Origin: Pseudomonadota bacterium
GTDB taxonomy: Bacteria > Pseudomonadota > Gammaproteobacteria > Steroidobacterales > Steroidobacteraceae
DNA: 64,000 nucleotides
Assembly: GCA_021808195.1 (NCBI GenBank)
Contig: JAKBCE010000011.1
Coordinates: forward strand, 1 to 64,000
Direction: 5' to 3'
Below the pieces are notes generated by a model that made no database searches, was not told the origin of the DNA, and saw nothing but the letters and a program-made list of their open reading frames with translations. Made by a program: the position numbers and the translations under genes. Of the stretch, positions 56,206 through 64,000 are shown piece after piece; position 1 is the first letter of the stretch, and every line of letters begins with the position of its first letter.

Positions 56206-57696
56206 GTGACCGTGAGACGCATTGCCGCACCTGTCCTCGCTCTGGCGCTGCTGGCGGTGAGCACTGCCGGGCGTGCCGCGCCGGTGCGACCCTTGGCGCT
56301 CAAGCCCTGCGAGCTGCGCTCGAGCGGTGCGCTGCAGCTGGTGAAGGCCGAGTGCGGCCGGCTGCCGGTGGCGGAGAATCCGGCCGATCCCGATGGGCGG
56401 CAGATCAGGCTTGCCGTGGCCGTGGTGCCGGCGGTGCGTACCGTGGCCCGCCCCGATCCGCTGTTCGTGCTGGCCGGCGGGCCCGGCGAGGCTGCGGGAA
56501 CCTTCTATGCCGGCGTAGCGGGCGCGTTCGCATCGATTCATCGCGACCGCACCATCGTGCTCGTCGATCAGCGCGGCACCGGCGGTTCGAACGCGCTGCA
56601 GTGCCCGCGGCATGGCGCAAGTCCGCCGGGCTCCGGGGAGGCGCCGGACCGCGCCGAAATCATCTCGCAGACCGAACAGTGTCTGCAGCGTCTGCGCCGC
56701 CATGCACACGTACGCTTCTATACCACTGACCTGGCGGTCGATGATCTCGACCGGGTACGTGCCGCGCTCGGCGACCGGCAGATCGACTTGTACGGTTCCT
56801 CTTACGGCACCGTGGTCGCGCAGGAGTACCTGCGGCGTTTCCCCGCGCGGGTGCGCAGCATGATTCTCGACGGGGTGGTGCCGCCGCAGCTGCCCATCGG
56901 CGCATTGAGCGCACTCAGCGCACAGCAAGCCATCGAGCGCATTTTTGCCGAGTGCGTCCGTGAGCGCGCGTGCCACGCCCGTTTCGGCGATCCGATGAAC
57001 GACTACCGCCGCGTCCGCGCTGCGTTGAAGGCGCACCCGGTGGCGCTCACCCTCGCGGATCCGACCCGCGGCACCCCGGCTCACCTGCGCCTGACGACCT
57101 ACCAGCTCGGGCAAGTCCTGCGGCTTGCCAGCTATACCCCGGCACTCGCCGCGCTGCTACCGCTCGACCTGCATGCCGCGGCCGCCGGGGACTACACACC
57201 TCTCGCTGGGCAATTCCTACTGATCGACCGACTCTACAGCGGGGCCGTTGCGCTGGGCATGAACAACACCGTGGTCTGCTCCGAGGATGTGCCGTTCTAT
57301 CGCGTTACGGCCGCCCAGCGCGCCGCGATGCGACGCACGTTTCTCGGCACTGAGCCGCTGCACGATCTCGAGACCGTCTGTAGCCACTGGCCCAGGGGGC
57401 CGGTGGCGTCCGATTTTCATGCGCCCCTGCACTCGAACGTCCCGGTGCTGCTGTTGTCCGGTGGTAACGACCCGATCACTCCGCCGCGCTATGCCGCCGC
57501 GGCCGCCCGCGGTTATCCCAACAGCCTGAGCGTAGTGGTGCCGGACTTCGGACACGGGCAGCTGCTCGACCCGTGCATCGACCGGCTGATGGCCCGCTTT
57601 CTCGCACGCGCCTCGGTGGTTGGCTTGAACACGCGCTGTGTCTCGGCATTGCGGCCGATGCCGTTCTTTCTCACCCTGAACGGACCGGGAGCGTGA
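56206..57696 (+). CDS. secreted alpha/beta hydrolase, TAP/prolyl-aminopeptidase-like
   Basis: A 496-aa exported protein (signal peptide 1-24, after GRAA). The alpha/beta-hydrolase fold has [12 protein letters not shown] as oxyanion loop, [14 protein letters not shown], nucleophile Ser199 in [13 protein letters not shown], Asp in [11 protein letters not shown] and His in [10 protein letters not shown]. The final segment matches the TAP-like C-terminal domain of tripeptidyl/prolyl aminopeptidases. It probably trims peptides in the periplasm. GTG start; divergent from mnmG (61-bp gap). Confidence 0.88.
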   Translation: MTVRRIAAPVLALALLAVSTAGRAAPVRPLALKPCELRSSGALQLVKAECGRLPVAENPADPDGRQIRLAVAVVPAVRTVARPDPLFVLAGGPGEAAGTFYAGVAGAFASIHRDRTIVLVDQRGTGGSNALQCPRHGASPPGSGEAPDRAEIISQTEQCLQRLRRHAHVRFYTTDLAVDDLDRVRAALGDRQIDLYGSSYGTVVAQEYLRRFPARVRSMILDGVVPPQLPIGALSALSAQQAIERIFAECVRERACHARFGDPMNDYRRVRAALKAHPVALTLADPTRGTPAHLRLTTYQLGQVLRLASYTPALAALLPLDLHAAAAGDYTPLAGQFLLIDRLYSGAVALGMNNTVVCSEDVPFYRVTAAQRAAMRRTFLGTEPLHDLETVCSHWPRGPVASDFHAPLHSNVPVLLLSGGNDPITPPRYAAAAARGYPNSLSVVVPDFGHGQLLDPCIDRLMARFLARASVVGLNTRCVSALRPMPFFLTLNGPGA

Positions 57697-57709
57697 GCGA
57701 GGTGGCGCG

Positions 57710-58447
57710 ATGATCGAGGCACGCGGACTCATCAAGCGCTTCGGTGGACTGGCGGCGGTCGATGGTCTTGCTTTGCAGGCCGCCGACGGGCGCATCACCG
57801 GGCTGCTTGGACCCAATGGCGCCGGCAAGTCCACCACGTTGCGGATGCTCTACACGGTACTGCGGCCCGATGCGGGTGAGGCCTGGATCGACGGCGTGAG
57901 CGTTCTGCAGGACCCGCTCGAGGCGCGGCGACGTATGGGCGTGCTGCCGCACGGCGCGGGACTGTATCCGAACCTGACTGCCCGCGAGAACATCGAGTAC
58001 TTCGGCACCCTGTACGGCCTTGTCCGCACCGCATGTCGTGCGCGCGCGGCCGAGCTGATCCAGCGGCTCGAGATGGACTCATTCGCCGACCGCCCCGCCC
58101 GGGAGTTCTCCCAGGGCCAGCGGGTCAAGACCGCACTGGCGCGCGCGCTCGTGCACCAGCCGCGCAATGTGCTTCTCGATGAGCCGACCAACGGTCTCGA
58201 CGTGATGGCGGTCCGTACGTTGCGCAGGCTGCTCGGCGAGCTGCGCGCAGAAGGCCACTGCATCGTGTTCTCGAGTCACATCATGCAGGAAGTGGCCGCG
58301 CTGTGCGATGAGGTTATCGTCATCGCCGCAGGCAAGGTCATCATCCAGGCGGCACCCGAGGAACTCAAGTCACGCGCAGGAGCACAAACGCTGGAGGAGG
58401 CGTTCGTGCGTCTGGTGGATCTCGAACACGCCGGAGTCGAGGCGTGA
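57710..58447 (+). CDS. ABC transporter ATPase (NatA-like)
   Basis: A 245-aa ABC ATPase. Walker A is GPNGAGKST, signature motif FSQGQ (in place of the usual LSGGQ, as known from the NatA/exporter type), Walker B VLLDEPTNGLD, and the H-loop SSHIMQEVAAL. The next gene, a permease, overlaps by 4 bp, so this is a two-component ABC exporter. Members transport Na+ (NatAB) or drugs/lipids; the substrate cannot be told. Confidence 0.9.
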   Translation: MIEARGLIKRFGGLAAVDGLALQAADGRITGLLGPNGAGKSTTLRMLYTVLRPDAGEAWIDGVSVLQDPLEARRRMGVLPHGAGLYPNLTARENIEYFGTLYGLVRTACRARAAELIQRLEMDSFADRPAREFSQGQRVKTALARALVHQPRNVLLDEPTNGLDVMAVRTLRRLLGELRAEGHCIVFSSHIMQEVAALCDEVIVIAAGKVIIQAAPEELKSRAGAQTLEEAFVRLVDLEHAGVEA

Positions 58448-59619
58448 GGTCGATCTGGCGGGTGTTCCGCAAGGAATTCGGCGAAGCGCTGCGCGATCGG
58501 CGTTCGCTGTTTACGACTTTGGTGATTGGCCCGCTGCTCATGCCGATTCTGATCGCCGTCATCCTCTCCCTGGCTATCCGTCACGGCGGGGCCCAGAGCA
58601 GCCGACCCTTCGCGCTCGCGGTGGTGCATGCCGAGCGCGCGCCGAATCTCTTGGCGTTTCTGCACCAGTATGGCGTGCGGATTGAACCGGTGAATGGTGG
58701 ACGGAACGATGCACGTCGCTGGGTTGGGCGCACCCACGGTCCGCTTTTGTACGTGCCTCGGGACTTCGGCGCGAGGCTCGCGGCCGGCAAGCCGGCACCG
58801 TTGCGTCTGTATGCCGATGAATCCAGCCGCGCAGTCCAGCGGCGGGTGCAGCGTCTGAGTGCGCTGATCGGGCTCTACGGTGGCACGATCGCGCGCCTGA
58901 GGCTGGCTGCGCGCGGTCTCGACCCGCAACTTCTCATGCCGATTGCGTTGCACCCGATCGATGTCTCGACACCGCAAAGCCGGGCGGCTCTCACCCTCGG
59001 TATGCTCAGTTATGCAATCCTCTTCACCATGCTGATGAGCGGCCTGTACATCGCGATCGATACCACCGCGGGCGAGCGCGAGCGTGGCTCGCTCGAGCCG
59101 CTGCTCACGACGCCGGTCAAGCGGGAGCACCTGGTGTACGGCAAAATGTTGGCCGCGTGTGCCGTCATGTTGATCTCACTGACGCTCACCGTTACGGCAT
59201 TCGCTATCGCACTGCGCCACATCGGCTTCGACCGTCTCGGCATGAGCATCAATTTCGGGCCCGGCGTTGCCCTCGGCATCGTGTGCGGTTGCCTGCCACT
59301 GATCCCGGTTGGGGCGGCCCTGATGACCCTGGTTGCCTCCTATACGCGCAGCTATCGCGAGGCGCAGACCTACGTGGGATTCGTGCTGCTGGTGCCGACG
59401 TTGCCGCTGATATTCGCCAATATCATGGGGCTGCGGCCACGCACTGCGCTCATGGCGGTTCCTTCGCTGAGTCAGCATTTCATCATCATGAGCCTGCTGC
59501 GTGCGCAGCCCCTGCCGGTGCTCGACGTCACGATCTCCGTGCTCGTGACGCTAGCGCTCGGCGGCGTGTTGATGTTCTTTGCCGGCCGGCTGTATCGACG
59601 TGAAAGATTGCTCGTCTGA
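58444..59619 (+). CDS. ABC-2 type permease (NatB-like)
   Basis: A 391-aa membrane protein: one N-terminal helix (about 20-42), a large periplasmic domain (about 45-180) and five or more helices in the C-terminal half, with ERERGSLEPLLTTPVKREHLVYGKM between helices, the hallmark of ABC-2 permeases of the NatB group. GTG start overlapping natA. Forms an exporter with the preceding ATPase. Confidence 0.9.
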   Translation: MRSIWRVFRKEFGEALRDRRSLFTTLVIGPLLMPILIAVILSLAIRHGGAQSSRPFALAVVHAERAPNLLAFLHQYGVRIEPVNGGRNDARRWVGRTHGPLLYVPRDFGARLAAGKPAPLRLYADESSRAVQRRVQRLSALIGLYGGTIARLRLAARGLDPQLLMPIALHPIDVSTPQSRAALTLGMLSYAILFTMLMSGLYIAIDTTAGERERGSLEPLLTTPVKREHLVYGKMLAACAVMLISLTLTVTAFAIALRHIGFDRLGMSINFGPGVALGIVCGCLPLIPVGAALMTLVASYTRSYREAQTYVGFVLLVPTLPLIFANIMGLRPRTALMAVPSLSQHFIIMSLLRAQPLPVLDVTISVLVTLALGGVLMFFAGRLYRRERLLV

Positions 59620-59663
59620 CTGGCGCGCCGGAGGAGCTTCGAGGCGTAGCGGAGAAAGTCGCA

Positions 59664-60380
59664 ATGAAATATCTGATCTGGCTCGCGTTCGGATGGGCTC
59701 CGGCGCTGGCACTCGCACGGGTCGTGCCGGTTGCACAACCGCCGGCGACACTGCAGGTGAGCGCCCAGGCGACGGTGTCACGTACACCCAACCGCGTGTA
59801 CATCGATATCGGCGTGAGAACCGAGGCGCCGCGCCCGGCAGTTGCGGTAGCGGCGAATGCCGCGCGCGTCGCCGCTGTGATCGCTGCGGTGCGCAAGTCC
59901 GGCGGAGGCGCCATGCGCCTGACAACCGTCAATTACGACGTTACACCCCAATATCGGTACCAGAACGATGGCAAACCGCCGATCCTGACGGGCTATGCGG
60001 TCACCAACTTGTTGCAAGTGCGTCTCGATCAGCTCGCGCGCATCGGTTCGGTGATCGACGCGGCGAGTACGGCGGGGGCGAACGTGCAGCAGAATCTGCG
60101 TTTTGCCTTGCGCGACCCGGAAGTGGCCCGCCTGAGCGCCTTGGCGCGGGCGGCGCACCGGGCGCGTCAGGCGGCCAATGCATTGGCCAGCTCGCTGGGA
60201 CTGCGCGTCGTGCGCATCCTGTCTGTCGCACAGACGGGCGCATCGCTGGTGCCGCCCACCCCGTTGCGGGTTGCGCAGGTGCTGCGGGCGCAACGCATGG
60301 CGCCGGTGACGCCCATCGAGTCGGGTGCAATCCGAATAACCGCTGGGGTCAGCTTGACAGTGGCGGTCGCGCCCCGGTAG
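59664..60380 (+). CDS. SIMPL (DUF541) domain secreted protein
   Basis: A 238-aa exported protein with a signal peptide (residues 1-19, after ALA). The SIMPL domain shows VSAQATVSRTPNRVYIDIGVRTEA, NYDVTPQYRYQNDGKPPILTGYAVTN and the closing ITAGVSLTVAVA. SIMPL proteins are periplasmic oligomers of unclear function, linked to oxidative stress in some bacteria. It stands alone with a GGAGAAAG ribosome site, possibly transcribed with the ABC genes. Confidence 0.87.
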   Translation: MKYLIWLAFGWAPALALARVVPVAQPPATLQVSAQATVSRTPNRVYIDIGVRTEAPRPAVAVAANAARVAAVIAAVRKSGGGAMRLTTVNYDVTPQYRYQNDGKPPILTGYAVTNLLQVRLDQLARIGSVIDAASTAGANVQQNLRFALRDPEVARLSALARAAHRARQAANALASSLGLRVVRILSVAQTGASLVPPTPLRVAQVLRAQRMAPVTPIESGAIRITAGVSLTVAVAPR

Positions 60381-60441
60381 GCGTAGGCTGAGCCCAGGTA
60401 CACAGGCGCGGCACGCCCCGCGTGCCCGAGAGGAGGCTGAG

Positions 60442-60870
60442 ATGGTTACCGTACGCCACCTGCTCGCAAGCAAGAAATCGATCCTGTTCACCGTGGCGCC
60501 GGATGCGCCGGTGCTCGAGGCCGTGCGCTCCATGGCCGAGCACGGCGTGGGCGCGCTGCTCGTCATGCGCGAGGGTACGCTCACCGGCATCGTCTCGGAG
60601 CGGGATTACGCCCGCAAAGTCGTGCTGCACGGGCGTGCCTCGGCCGATACGCCCGTCGCGCAGATCATGAGTTCCCCCGTACTCACGGTCTCACCCGAGG
60701 CGAGCGTGCAGCACTGCATGGTGCTCATGACCGAGCGGCGTATCCGCCACCTGCCGGTGGTCGAGAACGGCCGCGTGATCGGCGTCGTGTCAATCGGCGA
60801 TCTGGTGAAGTCGCTGATCGAGGATCAGCAGCGCACGATTGAGCAACTGGAAAGTTATATCCATGGATAG
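60442..60870 (+). CDS. CBS-domain-pair protein
   Basis: A 142-aa cytosolic protein made of two CBS domains (about residues 8-65 and 72-130): VAPDAPVLEAVRSMAEHGVGALLVM and PVLTVSPEASVQHCMVLMTERRIRHLPVV. CBS pairs bind adenosine nucleotides and tune enzymes or transporters. A GGAGG ribosome site precedes the ATG. No partner is evident; the C-terminal helix (EDQQRTIEQLESYI) suggests self-association. Confidence 0.9.
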   Translation: MVTVRHLLASKKSILFTVAPDAPVLEAVRSMAEHGVGALLVMREGTLTGIVSERDYARKVVLHGRASADTPVAQIMSSPVLTVSPEASVQHCMVLMTERRIRHLPVVENGRVIGVVSIGDLVKSLIEDQQRTIEQLESYIHG

Positions 60871-60921
60871 AGGCGCGGCGCCGAGGTTCGCCGCCGCTGT
60901 GCCCGGTCTGCGCGCGAGCGC

Positions 60922-62439
60922 TCAGGCGCCGAGAAACATCCGGTAGGCCGGGTTGGTCGTCTCGTCGGCGTACTCGTAATGCAGCTCGTTCACATGCTGC
61001 AGAAATTCGCCGCGCTCCTCGCCGGGGACCTGTATGCCAGCGAGCACGCGGCCGTAGTCTGTGCCCTGGTTGCGGTAATGGAACAGGCTGATGTTCCAGC
61101 GTGAACCGACCGCATCGAGGAATTTCAGCAGCGCGCCCGGCCGCTCGGGAAACTCGAAGCGATAGAGCAGCTCATCGCGGATGCCGCGCGCCCGCCCGCC
61201 GATCATGTAGCGCACGTGCAGCTTGGCCATCTCGTTGTCACTCATGTCGGTGACCGTGTAGCCCGCGCCGCGCAGCGCCTGCATCACGCTGTCTTTCTCA
61301 CCCCGACCGCGGGCGAGGGAAAAACTCACGAACACATGGGCCGCCGCCTCGCTCTCGTAGCGGTAATTGAACTCGGTGATGCTGCGCCGACCAAGGATCT
61401 CGCAGAACTGGCGGAAGCTTCCGGGTCGCTCCGGAATCGTGACCGCGAGGAGCGCTTCGCGCTCGCCACCGAGATCGGCCCGTTCGGCAACGTGGCGCAA
61501 GCGGTCGAAATTGATGTTGGCACCGCTGGTGATGGCCGCAATGCGCTTGCCATGCCAGTGCTCGCGCGAGGCCATCTTCTTCAGGCCGGCCACGGCGAGT
61601 GCTCCGGCCGGCTCGACGATCGAGCGGGTATCCTCGAAGACGTCTTGAATGGCGGCGCAGATCTCATCGTTGTCGAGCAGGATGATTTCATCGACATGCG
61701 CGCGGCACAGCTCGAAGGTTTCCTCCCCGACCCGTTTGACGGCGACGCCGTCGGCAAACAGGCCGACGCGTTCAAGCGTGATCCGTCGGCCGGCCTTCAG
61801 GGATTCGTACATGCCGGCGGCATCTTCAGGCTCTACGCCGATGATGCGGATCCCCGGATAGAGATATTTGAGATAGACCGACACCCCGGCGATCAGGCCG
61901 CCACCGCCGACGGGCACGAATACCGCGTCGAGATTCCCGCCGGTTTGGCGCGCCATCTCCACGGCGATGGTGCCCTGGCCGGCGATGACATCCGGATCGT
62001 CGAACGGATGGACGAATACCATGTTGCGGTCGCGGACGAACTGCAGCGCGTGCTCGAACGCCGAATCGTAGTCATCGCCATGCAGCACGACCTCGCCGCC
62101 GAGCGCATTGACTGCGTCGATCTTGATCTGGGGCGTGGTGCGGGGCATGACGATCACCGCCTGGATCGCGCGCCGGCGCGCCGCTAATGCCACCCCCTGG
62201 GCGTGATTGCCAGCGGAAGCACAGACGACGCCGCGCTGGGCTGCGGAGTCCGACAGCTTGGCGATACGGTTGTAGGCGCCGCGCAGCTTGAAGGAGAAGA
62301 CTGGCTGCAGATCCTCGCGCTTGAGCAGCACGTGGTTGTCGATCCGCTGCGAGAGGCGCGGCGCGTGTTCCAGCGGGGACTCGATCGCGACATCGTAGAC
62401 GCGCGCCTTGAGGATCTGCTCGATATAGGGGCTGACCAT
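60922..62439 (-). CDS. ilvA: biosynthetic threonine ammonia-lyase
   Basis: A 505-aa PLP enzyme making 2-oxobutanoate for isoleucine synthesis. PLP lysine Lys51 is in PVFSFKLRGAYNRIA; the phosphate-binding loop is VPVGGGGLIAG. Two ACT-like regulatory domains (about 325-410 and 420-500) bind isoleucine/valine, the biosynthetic, feedback-controlled form. It follows the dead-hydrolase-like gene with a 6-bp gap. RidA (9290-9673) detoxifies the enamine this enzyme releases. Confidence 0.95.
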   Translation of the reverse strand: MVSPYIEQILKARVYDVAIESPLEHAPRLSQRIDNHVLLKREDLQPVFSFKLRGAYNRIAKLSDSAAQRGVVCASAGNHAQGVALAARRRAIQAVIVMPRTTPQIKIDAVNALGGEVVLHGDDYDSAFEHALQFVRDRNMVFVHPFDDPDVIAGQGTIAVEMARQTGGNLDAVFVPVGGGGLIAGVSVYLKYLYPGIRIIGVEPEDAAGMYESLKAGRRITLERVGLFADGVAVKRVGEETFELCRAHVDEIILLDNDEICAAIQDVFEDTRSIVEPAGALAVAGLKKMASREHWHGKRIAAITSGANINFDRLRHVAERADLGGEREALLAVTIPERPGSFRQFCEILGRRSITEFNYRYESEAAAHVFVSFSLARGRGEKDSVMQALRGAGYTVTDMSDNEMAKLHVRYMIGGRARGIRDELLYRFEFPERPGALLKFLDAVGSRWNISLFHYRNQGTDYGRVLAGIQVPGEERGEFLQHVNELHYEYADETTNPAYRMFLGA

Positions 62440-62445
62440 GAGTCT

Positions 62446-63255
62446 TCAGTCGGTGAGAAAGTCCTGGATCGCCGCAACCACCGGCGGGGCGGCCACCTGC
62501 AGCTGAGCCATGTCGGCGCACAGCGCGCGACGTGCGTGCGTGGGCAGATCAGCGGCTGACAGGCCGAATCCGTGCGGCGCATCGGCGGGGTGCAATACGA
62601 GCAGTGGCTGGGAAATCGCGGCCAGCCGCTCCCGCGGCGGCCCGAGGCGTTCGGCTGCGGCACGAGCAGCCGCAACGGCATTGCGCAGCCGATCACCGCT
62701 CGCTGCACAGAGCTGCGCGAGCGTTGCATCGGTTCCGAGGTCGGCACGCGCGCCTGCCCAGACCTCGCGCAGAAACGGCTCTGCCCGATCTGCCGACGGT
62801 GGTGGCTGGGGCATTTCCGTCGTGGTCACTGCGGCGAGCACCACCCGCCGCACCGCCGCTCGCGTAGCGGCCAGTTCGAGCGCGATCCGGATGCCGAGTC
62901 CGCAGCCGAGCACGTCGACCTGTCGCAGGCGCATCGCCTCGAGGAAGTCGCCGATCGCGCCGCTCAGTGCGCTGATCGAGAGCGATTCGGGTGCGTCGGA
63001 TTCGCCGAACCCGGGCAGGTCGGGCGCAAACACGGAGCGATCGCGACCGAGCGATGCGAGCAGACCGCTGAACAGCCGGCCCGAATGGGCCGTGCCGTGC
63101 AGTGCCAGCAGCGGCGTGCCTTCCTCGAAGCCGCCGCCGCCCGGAATGGCGTGATGGACGTGCAGCTGCCCGAAGCGGCACTCGAAGTAGCTGCGGCGGA
63201 TGCGCACTGTCGGGCTCGCGGCGGGCTCGGAATGAAGCGATTTGCGTTTCAGCAT
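62446..63255 (-). CDS. alpha/beta-hydrolase-fold protein lacking the catalytic serine
   Basis: A 269-aa cytosolic alpha/beta-hydrolase fold protein. It has LLALHGTAHSGRLF (oxyanion loop) and FAPDLPGFGESDAPE, but the nucleophile elbow reads LGCGLG: position 119, where Ser should stand, is Gly. No His of the triad is clear near the C-terminus (AAPPVVAAIQDFL). Therefore it is probably not a hydrolase, perhaps a binding or regulatory protein. ATG 63255 is preferred; an upstream frame start adds an unlikely Pro/Arg leader. Upstream gene of ilvA, with a 6-bp gap. Confidence 0.75.
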   Translation of the reverse strand: MLKRKSLHSEPAASPTVRIRRSYFECRFGQLHVHHAIPGGGGFEEGTPLLALHGTAHSGRLFSGLLASLGRDRSVFAPDLPGFGESDAPESLSISALSGAIGDFLEAMRLRQVDVLGCGLGIRIALELAATRAAVRRVVLAAVTTTEMPQPPPSADRAEPFLREVWAGARADLGTDATLAQLCAASGDRLRNAVAAARAAAERLGPPRERLAAISQPLLVLHPADAPHGFGLSAADLPTHARRALCADMAQLQVAAPPVVAAIQDFLTD

Positions 63256-63379
63256 GGTGTGCACGCCATTGTGCCGCAGCCGGCAGTCCGGATTAAGGGA
63301 TTTGGGGCGCTGGGCCGAATCGGCGGCGGGCCGCGGGCGGCCGGCGCTGCGATGCACTCAGAGCCACCCGATGCGGTGC

Positions 63380-64000
63380 TCAGCGCCGGCGCGATCGCCG
63401 CGGTGCCGCCCGGGCAGCGGCTTGCTTGCGCCGGGGACTCTTCGGGGTGCGCCGTTTGGCGGGCGCTCGCCGCTGGGCGGCAGTTTTGCTCGCCCGCACC
63501 GTCCGAGCGGCCGGACGGGCAGCCCGTTTGGCTGCCGGGCGGGCGGGGCGCGGGGTGGCGCGCTTTTTCGCCGTCCGCTTCACCACCCGCTTGGCCGGCT
63601 TGCGTCGCACGGGGGTGCGGCGGGTCGTCGGCCGCCGCTTGGCCGGCTTGCGTGCCGCAGCGCGGGGCTTTGCTGCCGGGCCCGTCTGCAGCGGCTCATG
63701 CAGCGCGATCACTCCGCCTTGCGGATCGATGATGTGTGCGACCCGGTCCCCGCCCGGCACCACATGCGGTCCGCGCAGGACCCGTCCGCCGTGGGCGCTG
63801 ACCGCCGCCAGCGTCTCCGACAGATGTGCGACCCGCACGTAGCTCAGCCAATGGGGTGGTTTGGAGGGGTCCTGCAGCACATGCACGCCCCCGATCTGCC
63901 GGCCGGCATGCTCGATGATCTGGTACAGCCCGCCTGCACCCATATCGTGGGCGGGTCCCCGGGTCCAGCCGAACAGTTCGGTGTAGAACGCGAGGGCCCC
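63380..64000 (-). CDS. VOC-domain protein with histone-H1-like basic tail (5' end outside window)
   Basis: The minus-strand frame continues past the window edge, so only the C-terminal 206 codons are seen. The first part is a VOC/glyoxalase module: ALAFYTELFGWT at the very edge, GAGGLYQIIEHAGRQIGG and RVAHIIDPQGGVIALHEP; this fold binds a metal ion, as in glyoxalase I and bleomycin-resistance proteins. From about residue 125 of the visible part, it changes to an Ala/Lys/Arg/Pro tail of some 80 residues with repeated AAKR/RRxPxKR units like eukaryotic H1 or AlgP, likely to bind nucleic acid. A fusion of this kind is uncommon. Confidence 0.8.
   Translation of the reverse strand, partial: GALAFYTELFGWTRGPAHDMGAGGLYQIIEHAGRQIGGVHVLQDPSKPPHWLSYVRVAHLSETLAAVSAHGGRVLRGPHVVPGGDRVAHIIDPQGGVIALHEPLQTGPAAKPRAAARKPAKRRPTTRRTPVRRKPAKRVVKRTAKKRATPRPARPAAKRAARPAARTVRASKTAAQRRAPAKRRTPKSPRRKQAAARAAPRRSRRR

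Overview
The window is a GC-rich stretch of a chromosome from a non-model gammaproteobacterium. The clues are the yicC/rph/rdgB-gmk/rpoZ/spoT/recG gene order, an E. coli-type biotin route (BioC plus BioH), an aa3 cytochrome oxidase cluster with CtaA and CtaB, TonB-dependent carbohydrate uptake and a PEP-CTERM protein. Together they suggest a Xanthomonadales / Steroidobacterales / Nevskiales-like lineage. No 16S gene is present, so this placement is inference. I saw no rRNA, tRNA or CRISPR array.

Layout. 1-3000: decayed left edge with an IS66-type accessory ORF remnant carrying an in-frame stop, a C-terminal fragment of a short-chain dehydrogenase, one intact PEP-CTERM/HAF-repeat protein and a frameshifted GAF-like remnant. 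3012-13614: housekeeping block (yicC on the minus strand; then a PP2C phosphatase, rph, an in-frame rdgB-gmk fusion, rpoZ, spoT, ridA, recG, ubiA, a TM2 protein, dgkA). 13733-18362: biotin operon bioBFHCD with overlapping genes and no bioA. 18550-25868: DUF2244 protein and the cytochrome c oxidase genes coxB, coxA, a 60-aa membrane ORF, coxC, SURF1, ctaA and ctaB, with a DUF2909 gene on the opposite strand and no recognisable cox11/ctaG.

25783-44757 is the main accessory region, an alpha-glucan/maltodextrin utilisation locus. It has a LacI-type regulator translationally coupled to an unknown 168-aa protein, a GH13 alpha-glucosidase, a TonB-dependent receptor, two convergent tryptophan-halogenase-family flavoproteins, a secreted GH31 enzyme, a GH13 lipoprotein, a six-hairpin glycosidase and an MFS sugar transporter. 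A 15-bp motif with an ATACGTAT core is repeated at both divergent promoter regions and is the probable LacI operator. Inferred flow: GH13 lipoprotein, GH31 and six-hairpin enzymes trim glucan outside the cytoplasm, the receptor imports oligosaccharides across the outer membrane, the MFS carrier brings them across the inner membrane, and the cytosolic GH13 enzyme releases glucose.

44814-64000: gloB; a UvrD-type helicase interrupted by an intein; trkA-trkH; a minus-strand operon mnmG-pyrF-solute-binding lipoprotein; a TAP-like alpha/beta hydrolase; a NatAB-like ABC exporter; SIMPL and CBS proteins; a minus-strand pair of ilvA with an alpha/beta-hydrolase-fold protein lacking the nucleophile; and, running off the right edge, a VOC-domain protein with a long histone-H1-like basic tail.

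Most striking items: the RdgB-Gmk fusion, the UvrD intein, the shared operator of the glucan locus with its twin halogenases, and the uncharacterised LacI-coupled protein.
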